Shown piece after piece: positions 10,533 through 19,405 of a stretch of DNA of 64,000 bases (positions within the stretch are counted from its first letter, which is position 1; each line of letters opens with the position of its first letter). The translations under genes and the position numbers were made by a program. The notes beneath the pieces were generated by a model, which was given only the letters and a program-made list of their open reading frames with translations, did no database searches and was not told the DNA's origin. This DNA comes from Fidelibacterota bacterium 408169 (GTDB taxonomy: Bacteria > Fidelibacterota > Marinisomatia > Marinisomatales > TCS55): positions 62,001-126,000 of the forward strand of contig NNSG01000006.1 in NCBI GenBank assembly GCA_002256485.1, in the 5' to 3' direction.

Positions 10533-10595
10533 GAATCCCTGCCTGTCCGCCGTAATCCCGCAGTGGCGGGATGTAGGAGGGCGCCCCAGCAGAAA
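10533..10595 (+). repeat. Interrupted partial copy of the tRNA-Gln 3' end with a GC-rich palindromic insert
   Basis: Two exact pieces of the tRNA 3' region are repeated downstream: GAATCCCTGC (10480-10489, again at 10533-10542) and GCGCCCCAGCAGAAA (10488-10502, again at 10581-10595). In the second copy they are separated by about 38 bases of GC-rich sequence with the self-complementary core ATCCCGCagtgGCGGGAT. The pattern suggests a duplicated tRNA end that took up a small palindromic element. No integrase is nearby. The ORF track's start for prs (10563) lies inside this repeat and is not the real start. Confidence 0.6.
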
Positions 10596-10601
10596 AATAT
10601 T

Positions 10602-11549
10602 ATGAGTAAAGATACCATAAAATTATTTACAGGACGAAGCAATCCCCGCCTTGGAGAACAAATCGCGGAATATCTGAGCGTTCCATTAGGCCAATTATCC
10701 ATTAAGGATTTTGCCGATGGGGAGATTTGGATCAAGTTTGAGGATAATATCCGCAACAGGGATGTGTTTATTATCCAGAGCACCAATGGTCCGGCGAAAA
10801 ACATTCTGGAACTTGTTCTTATTTTAGATGCAGCTGTCCGGGCTTCTGCTAAAAGTGTTACAGCCGTGATACCCTATTTTGGGTATGCCAGGCAGGATAG
10901 GAAAGATACACCACGAGTACCTATTTCAGCACGAGTTATGGTAGACATGTTTACTGCAGCCGGTACGGACAGAATTGTCACAATGGATTTACACTCAACC
11001 CAGATTCAAGGGTTTGCGAATATTCCGTTTGATCATCTTTATAGCCGTATGGTCTTGATGGATAAAATCAAGGCATTAGGTTTGGATCCTGAAAATTCTG
11101 TTGTTCTTTCTCCTGATGTGGGATCAGCTCGTATGAGTCAGGCTTATGCAAAACGGTTGGGCATGCATTTTGCTTTAATTGATAAACGGCGTTATGCACC
11201 GAACCAAGCAGAAGTCATGCATTTAATTGGTGAACTTAAAGGGAAAGATGTCTTAATTATTGATGATATGATTGATACAGCAGGAACGATAGTAAATGCC
11301 GCTGATGCTGCTAAGGAAAATGGTGCAAATTCAGTAACAGCAGTTGCGACACACCCCCTTTTATCTGGATCGGCAATAGACAGGATAAAATCTTCAGCAA
11401 TCAGTCAGTTGATTGTAACAGATACTGTCAAGATACCAGAAGAAAAATTATTTAATAAAATGAAAATAGTAACAGTTTCCAACATTTTTGCTGAAGCGAT
11501 CAATCGTATTCATGAAGGCGAATCTGTGAGCTCACTGTTCGAATTTTAA
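10602..11549 (+). CDS. prs: Ribose-phosphate pyrophosphokinase (PRPP synthetase)
   Basis: Makes PRPP from ribose 5-phosphate and ATP for nucleotide, His and Trp synthesis. The start at 10602 (MSKDTIKLFTGRSNPRLG) gives 315 residues, the standard length; the longer track ORF begins inside a tRNA-derived repeat. Visible motifs: FADGEIWIKFEDNIRNRDVFIIQS, the catalytic flexible-loop region PYFGYARQDRKDTPRVPISA, the metal site MDLHSTQIQGF, and the PRPP-binding loop DVLIIDDMIDTAGT. It is followed after 12 nt by rplY, a common gene neighbourhood (prs-rplY-pth). Confidence 0.97.
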   Translation: MSKDTIKLFTGRSNPRLGEQIAEYLSVPLGQLSIKDFADGEIWIKFEDNIRNRDVFIIQSTNGPAKNILELVLILDAAVRASAKSVTAVIPYFGYARQDRKDTPRVPISARVMVDMFTAAGTDRIVTMDLHSTQIQGFANIPFDHLYSRMVLMDKIKALGLDPENSVVLSPDVGSARMSQAYAKRLGMHFALIDKRRYAPNQAEVMHLIGELKGKDVLIIDDMIDTAGTIVNAADAAKENGANSVTAVATHPLLSGSAIDRIKSSAISQLIVTDTVKIPEEKLFNKMKIVTVSNIFAEAINRIHEGESVSSLFEF

Positions 11550-11561
11550 GCGGAGAAAACA

Positions 11562-12260
11562 ATGGCAAAATATTATCAGTTAGCTGTAGAAAAAAGGGAA
11601 CAGACAGGAATAAGCACAACAAAAGCATTACGCAGAAACGGCAAAATTCCAGCAAATTATTATTATAAGGGAGAAGCCAATGTCAATTTGATTCTTGATT
11701 CAAAAGAATTTTTTCATGCCCTGAATTCAGGAAATCGTGTATTTGAGGTAGAATTTGACGGTAACACCCAATATGTAATGATCAAAGAAATGCAGTACCA
11801 TCCTGTAACAGAAAACGTTTTACACGTGGACCTTATGCGCGTTCGTAGAGATGTGAAAATGACAATTTCTGTACCTATTCACTTAGAAGGAGAGGCTGCG
11901 GGCGTTAATGAAGGCGGTGTTCTTTCTCAAATCCTTACAAGTGTTGAAGTTGAATGTTTACCAACGGACGTCCCGGAATTTATTTCTGTCGATGTGACTG
12001 AATTGGAAATGAACAGCAGTCTGACAGTTGAGGATATTGTTATAACAGGTGAATTCACAATTTTGGCGGATGAAGATCAAGCCATTGCTGCTATAGCACC
12101 TCCAAAAGAAGAGGAAGAACTCATTGTTGAAGAACTCGAAGAAGGAGAAGAGGGCGAAGAGGGCGCAGAAGGCGAAGAAGGAGCTGAAGGAGAAGCGCAA
12201 TCAGAAGGCGGTGAAGAAAAAGCTGAAGGTAAAGATGCTGCTGAAGACGGCTCTAAATAA
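11562..12260 (+). CDS. rplY: 50S ribosomal protein bL25, CTC form with acidic tail
   Basis: 5S rRNA-binding ribosomal protein of the long CTC type: an N-terminal L25 domain (about 1-95, KREQTGISTTKALRRNGKIPANYY) and a C-terminal TL5-like beta domain (about 96-190, VPIHLEGEAAGVNEGGVL). The last 40-odd residues are an extreme low-complexity acidic tail (EEGEEGEEGAEGEEGAEGE). An acidic tail on this protein occurs elsewhere, but this one is long. It sits between prs and pth; the pth start follows 2 nt after the stop. Confidence 0.95.
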   Translation: MAKYYQLAVEKREQTGISTTKALRRNGKIPANYYYKGEANVNLILDSKEFFHALNSGNRVFEVEFDGNTQYVMIKEMQYHPVTENVLHVDLMRVRRDVKMTISVPIHLEGEAAGVNEGGVLSQILTSVEVECLPTDVPEFISVDVTELEMNSSLTVEDIVITGEFTILADEDQAIAAIAPPKEEEELIVEELEEGEEGEEGAEGEEGAEGEAQSEGGEEKAEGKDAAEDGSK

Positions 12261-12262
12261 TT

Positions 12263-12814
12263 ATGAAAGCATTTATAGGCTTGGGGAATCCAGGGCCGGA
12301 GTATGCCAACACCAAACACAACGCCGGGTTCTGGGTTGTGGACGAATTGGCCAGACGTTGGTCTATCACGTTTCAACCGGGGAAAGGATCGTTTGTGTAT
12401 GCTGAAGCACCTGAAATGGGTTCTCTTTTGGTTAAACCCACAACGGGTATGAATGCCAGCGGCGTTGCTGTAAAAATGGTCAAACAGAACTGGAATATTA
12501 ATCTGGCGGATTTACATATTGTGTTGGATGACGTGGATTTACCGCTAGGGACTATGCGGCTTCGATCCAAAGGTGGTGATGGCTGTCACCGGGGGATGGA
12601 ATCTGTCATTTACCATTTAGGTCATGCGGGTTTTCCGAGATTACGTTTTGGTGTAGCAGCTTCTGACCACAAACGGCCAGCAGAAAAATATGTACTTAAA
12701 CCATTTAAGAAAAATGATCAACAGGATGCTGATGATATGATTCAGACAGTTGCTGATGCAGTTGCATCACTTCTGAATCATGGATTGCAAAAAACAATGA
12801 ATAATTTTAATTAA
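12263..12814 (+). CDS. pth: Peptidyl-tRNA hydrolase
   Basis: Releases peptides from peptidyl-tRNA dropped by ribosomes. The 183 residues fit the family. The N-terminal GLGNPGPEYANTKHNAGFWVVDEL holds the catalytic Asn and His, and VLDDVDLPLGTMRLRSKGG the catalytic Asp. One oddity: the usual GGHNG block reads GCHRGMESV here, so the Asn that normally contacts the substrate is Arg. That may be lineage-typical variation. It lies immediately after rplY, as in many bacteria. Confidence 0.95.
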   Translation: MKAFIGLGNPGPEYANTKHNAGFWVVDELARRWSITFQPGKGSFVYAEAPEMGSLLVKPTTGMNASGVAVKMVKQNWNINLADLHIVLDDVDLPLGTMRLRSKGGDGCHRGMESVIYHLGHAGFPRLRFGVAASDHKRPAEKYVLKPFKKNDQQDADDMIQTVADAVASLLNHGLQKTMNNFN

Positions 12815-12834
12815 TGAAAAAGGAAATAATTTAA

Positions 12835-14976
12835 ATGAATAATCTATTATTGGTTGTTGGCGCCGGTGTATTGGCCATGTTGTTTTCGTTTTGGAAAACA
12901 ACATGGATTAATAAGCAGGATGAAGGTACGGACAGAATGAAGCAAATTGGTTCTAGTATTGCTGAAGGCGCCATGGCGTTTCTAAAAGCAGAATATCGAA
13001 TATTAACTATTTTTGTTATAGCAGTTGCTCTGTTGCTTGGATTTGCAAATTCCGGTCGTGATGATTCAAGTGCGTTGATTGCCATGTCATTCATTGTCGG
13101 AGCAATGGCTTCTGGCTTGGCCGGTTTTTTAGGGATGAAAGTTGCTACAAAGGCAAATAATCGTACAACAAACGCAGCACGTAACAGTTTATCTACGGCA
13201 CTTAATGTTGCTTTTACCGGCGGCACAGTTATGGGTTTAAGCGTTGTGGGATTGGGCGTTCTTGGGCTTGGTGGATTATTTATTTTCTATACAAATCATT
13301 TTGGTTCCGATGCAATTTCAATGCGAACGGTATTGAATGTGATATCGGGCTTTTCTTTAGGAGCCTCATCTATTGCGTTGTTTGCACGTGTAGGTGGTGG
13401 GATTTATACAAAAGCGGCAGATGTTGGTGCTGACCTTGTTGGAAAAGTAGAGGCTGGGATTCCGGAAGATCATCCGCTGAATCCTGCAACTATTGCTGAT
13501 AATGTAGGCGATAATGTAGGCGATGTTGCCGGAATGGGCGCTGATCTTTTTGAATCTTATGTAGGCTCAATTGTTGGCTCCATGGTTTTAGGAGCAAGCA
13601 TACTTGTCGCTGGCGGGTTCGATATAAATTTTGTGATATTACCTCTTCTCATCGCCGCTAGCGGAATTATAGTTTCCATTGTGGGTACGTTCATGGTTTC
13701 TGTTAAAGAGGGCGGCGATCCGCAAAAAGCTTTAAACCGTGGAGAGTTCGGAAGTTCTGCAATCATGGTCGGTGTTATCTATTTTCTGATACAGTCATTT
13801 CTCCCAGAAACATTTATTCAGGGCGGAACAGAATTCACAGCAATGGGCGTATTTTGGGCAACAGTTATCGGACTCGTTGCCGGTTTAGGGATTGGACTAA
13901 TTACTGAACATTATACCGGAACGGGTACAGCTCCGGTTTTATCTATTGCGAAGCAATCCGTAACAGGCCCGGCTACAACTTTAATTGCTGGCCTGGGCGT
14001 TGGAATGCAATCAACGGCTATACCTATTTTAATTTTAGCATCCAGCATTATGGGCGCTCATTATTTTGCAGGGCTGTATGGTATTGCCATGGCGGCGTTG
14101 GGTATGCTGGCCAACACAGGAATTCAGTTGGCTGTTGATGCCTATGGTCCCATTTCTGATAATGCCGGGGGTATTGCAGAAATGGCTGAATTACCAGAAG
14201 AAGTACGTGAACGGACAGATAAATTGGACGCTGTTGGAAATACTACTGCAGCGATTGGAAAAGGATTTGCAATTGGCTCTGCAGCATTAACTGCATTAGC
14301 ACTATTTGCCGCATTTATGGTTCAAACCGGAATTAAGAGTATTGATATTTCCAATCCAAGAGTGATGGCTGGTTTATTTGTTGGCGGTATGCTACCATTC
14401 CTTTTTTCTTCAATGGCAATGGGAGCTGTTGGCCGAGCAGCAATGGCCATGATAGAAGAAGTCCGTCGTCAGTTTAGAGATATCCCTGAATTAAAAGCAG
14501 CATTGGATATAATGCAAAGCAGTGACGAAACGACTTGGTCTGATGAAGATAAAGCAGCATATGAATTGGGATTAACAAAAGCGGAACACGGCCGCTGTGT
14601 TGAAATTTCTACACAGTCAGCCATTAAAGAAATGGTCATGCCCGGAATTTTAGCAATTATTTCTCCCGTATTGGTTGGATTTATATTTGGTCCGGAAACG
14701 CTGGGAGGATTACTTGCAGGTGTTACTGTAACTGGTGTGCTCATGGCTATTTTTCAATCCAACGCTGGTGGCGCTTGGGATAATGCCAAAAAGATGATCG
14801 AAGTTGGAATTAATGTAAATGGTGAAATGCTCAAAAAAGGATCAGAAGCTCATAAAGCTGCTGTCGTTGGTGATACGGTTGGAGATCCGTTTAAGGACAC
14901 ATCGGGACCATCATTAAATATTTTAATTAAGTTAATGTCAGTGGTGTCATTGGTGATAGCACCATTATTAGTATAA
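12835..14976 (+). CDS. hppA: Membrane-bound ion-translocating pyrophosphatase
   Basis: Couples hydrolysis of pyrophosphate to H+ or Na+ transport across the inner membrane. At 713 residues with about 16 hydrophobic segments it is full length. The substrate motif [19 protein letters not shown] is followed by [20 protein letters not shown], and the C-terminal [22 protein letters not shown] is intact. The stretch [15 protein letters not shown] has Ala where K+-independent enzymes carry Lys, so this should be the K+-dependent type. Whether it pumps Na+ or H+ cannot be decided by eye. The spacing after pth is 20 nt and includes an AAAGGAA ribosome-binding site. Confidence 0.95.
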   Translation: MNNLLLVVGAGVLAMLFSFWKTTWINKQDEGTDRMKQIGSSIAEGAMAFLKAEYRILTIFVIAVALLLGFANSGRDDSSALIAMSFIVGAMASGLAGFLGMKVATKANNRTTNAARNSLSTALNVAFTGGTVMGLSVVGLGVLGLGGLFIFYTNHFGSDAISMRTVLNVISGFSLGASSIALFARVGGGIYTKAADVGADLVGKVEAGIPEDHPLNPATIADNVGDNVGDVAGMGADLFESYVGSIVGSMVLGASILVAGGFDINFVILPLLIAASGIIVSIVGTFMVSVKEGGDPQKALNRGEFGSSAIMVGVIYFLIQSFLPETFIQGGTEFTAMGVFWATVIGLVAGLGIGLITEHYTGTGTAPVLSIAKQSVTGPATTLIAGLGVGMQSTAIPILILASSIMGAHYFAGLYGIAMAALGMLANTGIQLAVDAYGPISDNAGGIAEMAELPEEVRERTDKLDAVGNTTAAIGKGFAIGSAALTALALFAAFMVQTGIKSIDISNPRVMAGLFVGGMLPFLFSSMAMGAVGRAAMAMIEEVRRQFRDIPELKAALDIMQSSDETTWSDEDKAAYELGLTKAEHGRCVEISTQSAIKEMVMPGILAIISPVLVGFIFGPETLGGLLAGVTVTGVLMAIFQSNAGGAWDNAKKMIEVGINVNGEMLKKGSEAHKAAVVGDTVGDPFKDTSGPSLNILIKLMSVVSLVIAPLLV

Positions 14977-14996
14977 AAGGAATTTAAGGAGAATCT

Positions 14997-15452
14997 ATGC
15001 GATATTATGAAACGCTCTACATTTTGAACCCTGATTTTGAACAGGAAAAAACAGATAGCATTTTAAATGATATTGGTGAACACGTAAGCAAATTTAGTGA
15101 AGTTATTTACCATAATGAATGGGGTAAAAAAAGGCTAGCTTACCCTATCAATAATCATAAATATGGAACATACGTACTTTTACATTTTGAAACAGAAAAG
15201 ACTGTGGGATTAGACGATTTTGAAAATTTTATGAAATTGAACAACTCTGTATTGCGTTTCCAAAATGTACGTCTTGATTCAAAGCCCGAAGTTGTAGAAG
15301 AAGATATTATGGACGAAAGTAGTGATGTAATTGAAAAAGAATCCTCTGAAAATGATGAGAAAAAAATTGTAGAGGATGACACAAAAGAACAAGTATCGGA
15401 AGCAAAAGAAGAGATAAAACCTGAAACGGTTGAAGAAGAAACTTCAGCATAA
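14997..15452 (+). CDS. rpsF: 30S ribosomal protein bS6 with acidic extension
   Basis: Small-subunit protein that pairs with bS18. Residues 1-95 form the canonical domain ([43 protein letters not shown]). The rest, up to residue 151, is a Glu/Asp/Lys/Ser-rich low-complexity tail, longer than in E. coli. An AAGGAG site sits 6 bases before the ATG. It begins the rpsF-rpsR-rplI operon; ssb, often placed between rpsF and rpsR, is absent here. Confidence 0.96.
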   Translation: MRYYETLYILNPDFEQEKTDSILNDIGEHVSKFSEVIYHNEWGKKRLAYPINNHKYGTYVLLHFETEKTVGLDDFENFMKLNNSVLRFQNVRLDSKPEVVEEDIMDESSDVIEKESSENDEKKIVEDDTKEQVSEAKEEIKPETVEEETSA

Positions 15453-15469
15453 TAAAAAAAGAGGATATT

Positions 15470-15697
15470 ATGGCATTTGTAAGTCGTAAAAAGTATTGTT
15501 ATTTCAAAGAAAACAATATCAATGAAATTGACTATAAAGATGTAAAACTATTGCGCCGCTTTGTAACGGAACAGGGCAAAATCATGCCTCGGAGAGTTAC
15601 GGGCACCAGTGCAAAAATGCATAGGAAATTGATACGAGCCATCAAAAGAGCTCGAAACATTGCTTTAATGCCTTATACAAGATTAGGCGACAATTAA
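15470..15697 (+). CDS. rpsR: 30S ribosomal protein bS18
   Basis: A 75-residue basic protein with the typical C-terminal core [49 protein letters not shown]. The N-terminus ([16 protein letters not shown]) lacks the four-Cys zinc ribbon found in some S18 variants. It lies between rpsF and rplI, spaced 17 and 28 nt, so the three are one operon. Confidence 0.97.
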   Translation: MAFVSRKKYCYFKENNINEIDYKDVKLLRRFVTEQGKIMPRRVTGTSAKMHRKLIRAIKRARNIALMPYTRLGDN

Positions 15698-15725
15698 CAT
15701 TATATTAACCAAAAGGACTTAAACC

Positions 15726-16169
15726 ATGGATATAATATTACTAAAGGATGTAGATACATTAGGTACTGCCGGTGATATTGTTAACGTAAAACCGGGTTTT
15801 GCGCGAAATTTTTTGTTTCCCAGACGGTTGGCGTTGCGAGCATCTAAACGCAATCTGGCCATTGCGGATGAACGTAAACGTAATTCTGAAAAACGTCTCG
15901 CACATGATGCAAAAATAAATCATGAACTTGCAGATCAATTAAAAGATCTGGAAATGACATTTGAGGTACAGGTAGGAGAAGAAGAAAAAATGTTTGGAGC
16001 TGTAACTACCAATGATATTCATAAAAAATTGGAAGAAAAAGGTGTTGGTCTTGAGCGCCACCGAATCGAGTTACAGGAATCCATCAAATCCCTGGGTATT
16101 TATCATGTACCAGTACGCGTTTCTGCAGATTTAAAACCTGAACTAAAAGTGTATGTTATAAAAGCATAA
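15726..16169 (+). CDS. rplI: 50S ribosomal protein bL9
   Basis: A 147-residue two-domain 23S rRNA-binding protein. The N-terminal domain MDIILLKDVDTLGTAGDIVNVKPGFARNFLFPRRLAL is diagnostic. A connecting helix (about 45-75) leads to the C-terminal domain with FGAVTTNDIHKKLEEKG and the terminal YHVPVRVSADLKPELKVYV. An AAAGGAC site lies upstream. It is the last gene of the ribosomal operon, followed by a strong terminator. Confidence 0.97.
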   Translation: MDIILLKDVDTLGTAGDIVNVKPGFARNFLFPRRLALRASKRNLAIADERKRNSEKRLAHDAKINHELADQLKDLEMTFEVQVGEEEKMFGAVTTNDIHKKLEEKGVGLERHRIELQESIKSLGIYHVPVRVSADLKPELKVYVIKA

Positions 16170-16194
16170 CACTTGAATTCTATCTAACTCTTAT

Positions 16195-16221
16195 ATAACC
16201 CTCGCATATTGCGGGGGTTAT
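16195..16221 (+). terminator. Hairpin terminator after rplI
   Basis: ATAACCCTCGCA-TAT-TGCGGGGGTTAT makes a 12-bp stem (one G-T pair) with a 3-nt loop, 25 bases after the rplI stop. The T-run after it is weak (TAATTT), but the stem is strong and the site separates the ribosomal operon from priA. Confidence 0.75.
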
Positions 16222-16240
16222 TAATTTGTATAAAGAATTC

Positions 16241-16271
16241 TTGCCGGAAGGTATAACTGCATTTACCTTTA
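16241..16271 (+). promoter_or_regulatory. Possible promoter for priA
   Basis: CTTG at 16240-16243, 20 bases, then TAccTTTa (16264-16271), similar to the ruvB candidate. If real, transcription would start almost on the priA start codon, giving a leaderless or near-leaderless mRNA. Weak evidence based on a two-example pattern. Confidence 0.2.
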
Positions 16272-18506
16272 ATGATCATGTTTGCAGAAGTTGCTTTCCC
16301 GATCTCTAGTTATTGCCAATTTACTTACCAAATTCCAAAAGAATTAATTGGCTCTATTCAAGTTGGAACGCGTGTAAAAGCCCCCTTAGGTAAACGTATA
16401 GTTACGGGCATAGTTGTTAATAAATCTACAAAATCAGAATTTAAAGGTAAACATAAACAGATTAAGGAATTAGTTGACCTTCAACTGGTAATGGATGAAA
16501 AACTGTGGAAATTAGTAACATGGATGAGCACATATTATTTTACCCCGATTGGGCAAGTAGTAAAAACAGCTTTACCATCAAACTTATCAGCAAAGTATAC
16601 ACCGCCAACAACAAGCATCATTTCATTCAAAACATGGGGAGGTGATTACAAACAATTGCAAAAAAGATCCCCCGCACAAGCAAAAGTATTGAAACATCTA
16701 TCTGCTCAAAAAGGGGCTATTCCCATATCCGCACTCAAGCATTTAGTCAGTAATCCCAGTGCAATTTGCAAAGCATTATTTGAAAAAGATCTAGTTGATT
16801 TAGATGAAGTAACGAATCTACCCGATGTAACCGGGTTTACATTTTCAAAAATCCATAAAGAAATAAAATTCACAGATGAACAGCAGCTGGCGATAGATGA
16901 TTTAAATACAAAATTGAATTCAGGAAAATTCAGCCCAACATTACTCCATGGCGTTACAGGAAGCGGCAAAACAGAAATATATATTGAGCTTGTACGTCAA
17001 ACCTTGGAGCAGAACAAATCAGCAATATTACTGCTACCGGAAATATCATTAACGCCTCAAATCGCTGGAAGATTCCGAGCTGTATTTGGTGACCAGGTTG
17101 CATTATGGCATTCAAAACTATCCCATGCAGCACGGGCCTGGACTTGGAAAAAGATTTGTTCAGGAGAATTTAATGTTGTGATAGGTGCCCGCAGTGCCAT
17201 ATTTGCTCCAGTAAAAAATATTGGCGTAATTATAATTGATGAAGAACAGGAAAATTCATTTAAACAAGGGTCTCCAGCGCCAAGATATCATGCACGAGAC
17301 ATTGCTTTGATGCGTGGAAAACTGCACAAGGCAGTTGTGCTTATGTCCAGCGCCACTCCCAGTTTGGAAAGTTATTATAATTATGTCCAAGGGAAATATG
17401 ATTATATACGATTAAATGATAGATTCGGCAATGCTAATTATCCTCGAGTTTATGTTGCGGACATGATCAAAGAACAGGAAGAGACTGGTAAATTTCAGCA
17501 AGTTATTTCCAGCACGCTCCAGAAAAAAATGGAGAGAAAATTAGTCAAAGGTGAACAAGTTATTTTATTGCAAAACAGACGGGGATTTGCACCAATAATG
17601 CGTTGTGGTGATTGCGGCCATGTGGAAACATGTGTTCAATGTGAAATTGCCTTAACCTACCATAGTTACAAGCGCATGCTTAAATGCCATTTTTGTGGTT
17701 TTGAAACCGGAAGTATATCAACAGCATGTCAGAAATGCAGTAGTATAAATATAAAGCTTCTAGGAATTGGCACTCAAAAAGTAGAAGATATTATTACTGA
17801 TATTTTCCCAAACATTAAAGTGGCAAGAATTGATTATGACACGACACGCAACATTGCTTCCATGACAAAGGTTTTGGAGCAATTTGCTATCGGAAAAATT
17901 GATGTGTTGATTGGAACTCAAATGATTGCTAAAGGATTAGATTTTGACAATGCAACACTTGTGGGAATTGTAAATGGTGATACCGGTCTTTTTTTACCTG
18001 ACTTTCGTTCAGGAGAAAAAGTGTTTCAACTTATTTATCAAGCTGCAGGCCGATCCGGAAGACGGAAGTCCGGAGAAGTAGTAATTCAAACATATAATCC
18101 CGACAATCCTGTATTAAAACACGCTGCCAAATTGGATCAGAAAACGTATTACAATATTGCCTTGAGTGAACGTCAAGAATTGCAATATGCTCCCTTTTCT
18201 TGGATGATACGTATTGAAATTGAAGGAGCAAAAAAAGAACATGTAAATACAACCGCAGAAATAATATGCAGCAAATTACGGCCATCTCCAAAAGGATTAG
18301 TTATATTGGGACCTGCAAATTGTTATCGGGAACGATTGCGCGGTAAATATCGTATGCATATCATGCTTAAATCAAATAAAACACATGATATTAATGGCAA
18401 TAAAATGCATGCATATTTACAAAAAAGAATATCTGCAAAATTATTCGATAAAATTCCTTCAGGCGTCAAAGCCTTTATTGATGTAAACCCGGTGTCTGTT
18501 TTATGA
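16272..18506 (+). CDS. priA: Primosomal protein N' (replication restart helicase PriA)
   Basis: Superfamily 2 3'-5' helicase that reloads the replisome at stalled forks. The 744 residues are full length. The N-terminal DNA-binding domain begins FAEVAFPISSYCQFTYQIP; Walker A is GVTGSGKTEIYIEL (about 228); then MSSATPSLES and the zinc region CGDCGHVETCVQCEIAL...CHFCG...CQKC (about 455-495); late motifs IGTQMIAKGLDFDN and QAAGRSGRR. The Walker B box reads DEEQENSFKQ instead of the usual DEEHE. Start: ATG at 16272 or 16278. The 3' end overlaps the next gene by 4 nt (ATGA). Confidence 0.96.
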   Translation: MIMFAEVAFPISSYCQFTYQIPKELIGSIQVGTRVKAPLGKRIVTGIVVNKSTKSEFKGKHKQIKELVDLQLVMDEKLWKLVTWMSTYYFTPIGQVVKTALPSNLSAKYTPPTTSIISFKTWGGDYKQLQKRSPAQAKVLKHLSAQKGAIPISALKHLVSNPSAICKALFEKDLVDLDEVTNLPDVTGFTFSKIHKEIKFTDEQQLAIDDLNTKLNSGKFSPTLLHGVTGSGKTEIYIELVRQTLEQNKSAILLLPEISLTPQIAGRFRAVFGDQVALWHSKLSHAARAWTWKKICSGEFNVVIGARSAIFAPVKNIGVIIIDEEQENSFKQGSPAPRYHARDIALMRGKLHKAVVLMSSATPSLESYYNYVQGKYDYIRLNDRFGNANYPRVYVADMIKEQEETGKFQQVISSTLQKKMERKLVKGEQVILLQNRRGFAPIMRCGDCGHVETCVQCEIALTYHSYKRMLKCHFCGFETGSISTACQKCSSINIKLLGIGTQKVEDIITDIFPNIKVARIDYDTTRNIASMTKVLEQFAIGKIDVLIGTQMIAKGLDFDNATLVGIVNGDTGLFLPDFRSGEKVFQLIYQAAGRSGRRKSGEVVIQTYNPDNPVLKHAAKLDQKTYYNIALSERQELQYAPFSWMIRIEIEGAKKEHVNTTAEIICSKLRPSPKGLVILGPANCYRERLRGKYRMHIMLKSNKTHDINGNKMHAYLQKRISAKLFDKIPSGVKAFIDVNPVSVL

Positions 18507-19402
18507 GAGTTTTTGTTTATAGTTTATTATTAAAAATATTATTTGCGGGAGCCACATTTCCTGGGCTTGAAAATTGGTATCATCCCCATCGCATGGCGCT
18601 TACAGGCGCTGGAGGCGCTATTCAAAACATTACTGCAGATGCGGTCAACCCAGCGGCTTTATGGATGCTGCCAAGGCAATTTGAAGTGAGTTTTATTTCT
18701 TACCCTGCAGATATAACAGCACAATCAGTTCATTTATCTTTACCCGGGAAAGAGTCGGTAACAGTTTATGGTTTACGTCATTTAAACTATGGTTTGTTTT
18801 CAGGCCGAGATGAATTAAATCAAGAGACTGAAAATTACTCCGCTACTGATACATGGTTGAACTGGGCAGCAGCAGGACACTCTTCACGGTGGCCATTAGC
18901 CTGGGGTATTAGTGCGGGTGTTTTTTATAGTACCATCGAAGACGAGCAAGCAGCACTGTTTACGTTTTCAGCCGGTGCTATTGTGGATTTAAAAAAATTG
19001 AATTCTAAACTGGGTGTTAGTTTGATAAATTCTGGATCCGTCATAAAAAACTATTCTGAAAACGAAGAAGAACTGCCAACAGCGATTGTAATTTCGATTT
19101 CAAAAAAACTTGCTTATTTACCATTGACCTTTTCACTGGATGCATATAATAGATTTAGCACAAAAATGCCTGAAATGCGTTTGGGTGGTGTCTTTGCACT
19201 TCCTTATGGGTTACAACTAAAGTTGGGTACAAGTACAAATCGATTACAGCAATCAACGGGCCAAAGTTTATCCGGTGACTTTTTTGCTGATACAGGTTTA
19301 GGTGTGGGGTGGATATATGAAAATTATAATTTTGAGACAGGGGTGTATTCCTATGGCTCCGGAGGTTGGATTTCCGGACTGGCAGTAGGTATTATGTTTT
19401 GA
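18503..19402 (+). CDS. PorQ/PorV-like outer-membrane beta-barrel protein
   Basis: A 299-residue exported protein with a short signal-like N-terminus (MRVFVYSLLLKILFAGATFPG) followed by RMALTGAGGAIQNITADAVNPAAL, the N-terminal pattern of FadL-related PorV/PorQ/UPF0164 barrels (a Gly-rich A-x-GGA segment, then NPA). The rest alternates hydrophobic and polar residues in beta-strand fashion, ending SGLAVGIMF with a C-terminal Phe. In Bacteroidetes such proteins serve type IX secretion, but no other T9SS component is visible here, so its role is open. It is co-transcribed with priA upstream and the M1 peptidase/barrel gene downstream. Confidence 0.65.
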   Translation: MRVFVYSLLLKILFAGATFPGLENWYHPHRMALTGAGGAIQNITADAVNPAALWMLPRQFEVSFISYPADITAQSVHLSLPGKESVTVYGLRHLNYGLFSGRDELNQETENYSATDTWLNWAAAGHSSRWPLAWGISAGVFYSTIEDEQAALFTFSAGAIVDLKKLNSKLGVSLINSGSVIKNYSENEEELPTAIVISISKKLAYLPLTFSLDAYNRFSTKMPEMRLGGVFALPYGLQLKLGTSTNRLQQSTGQSLSGDFFADTGLGVGWIYENYNFETGVYSYGSGGWISGLAVGIMF

Positions 19403-19405
19403 TGC

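Noticed and set aside
10480-10600. Full integrative element at tRNA-Gln
   Set aside because: Although a tRNA 3' fragment is repeated, only about 90 bp lie between the copies and no integrase or cargo is present; kept only as a repeat.
10563-10601. Upstream extension of prs in the ORF track (GTG start)
   Set aside because: Lies within the tRNA-derived repeat; the ATG at 10602 matches the conserved Prs N-terminus and length.
12110-12230. Repeated GAAGAAGGA units that resemble a tandem repeat or CRISPR-like run
   Set aside because: They encode the low-complexity acidic tail of bL25; unit length and spacing are irregular and there are no spacers.
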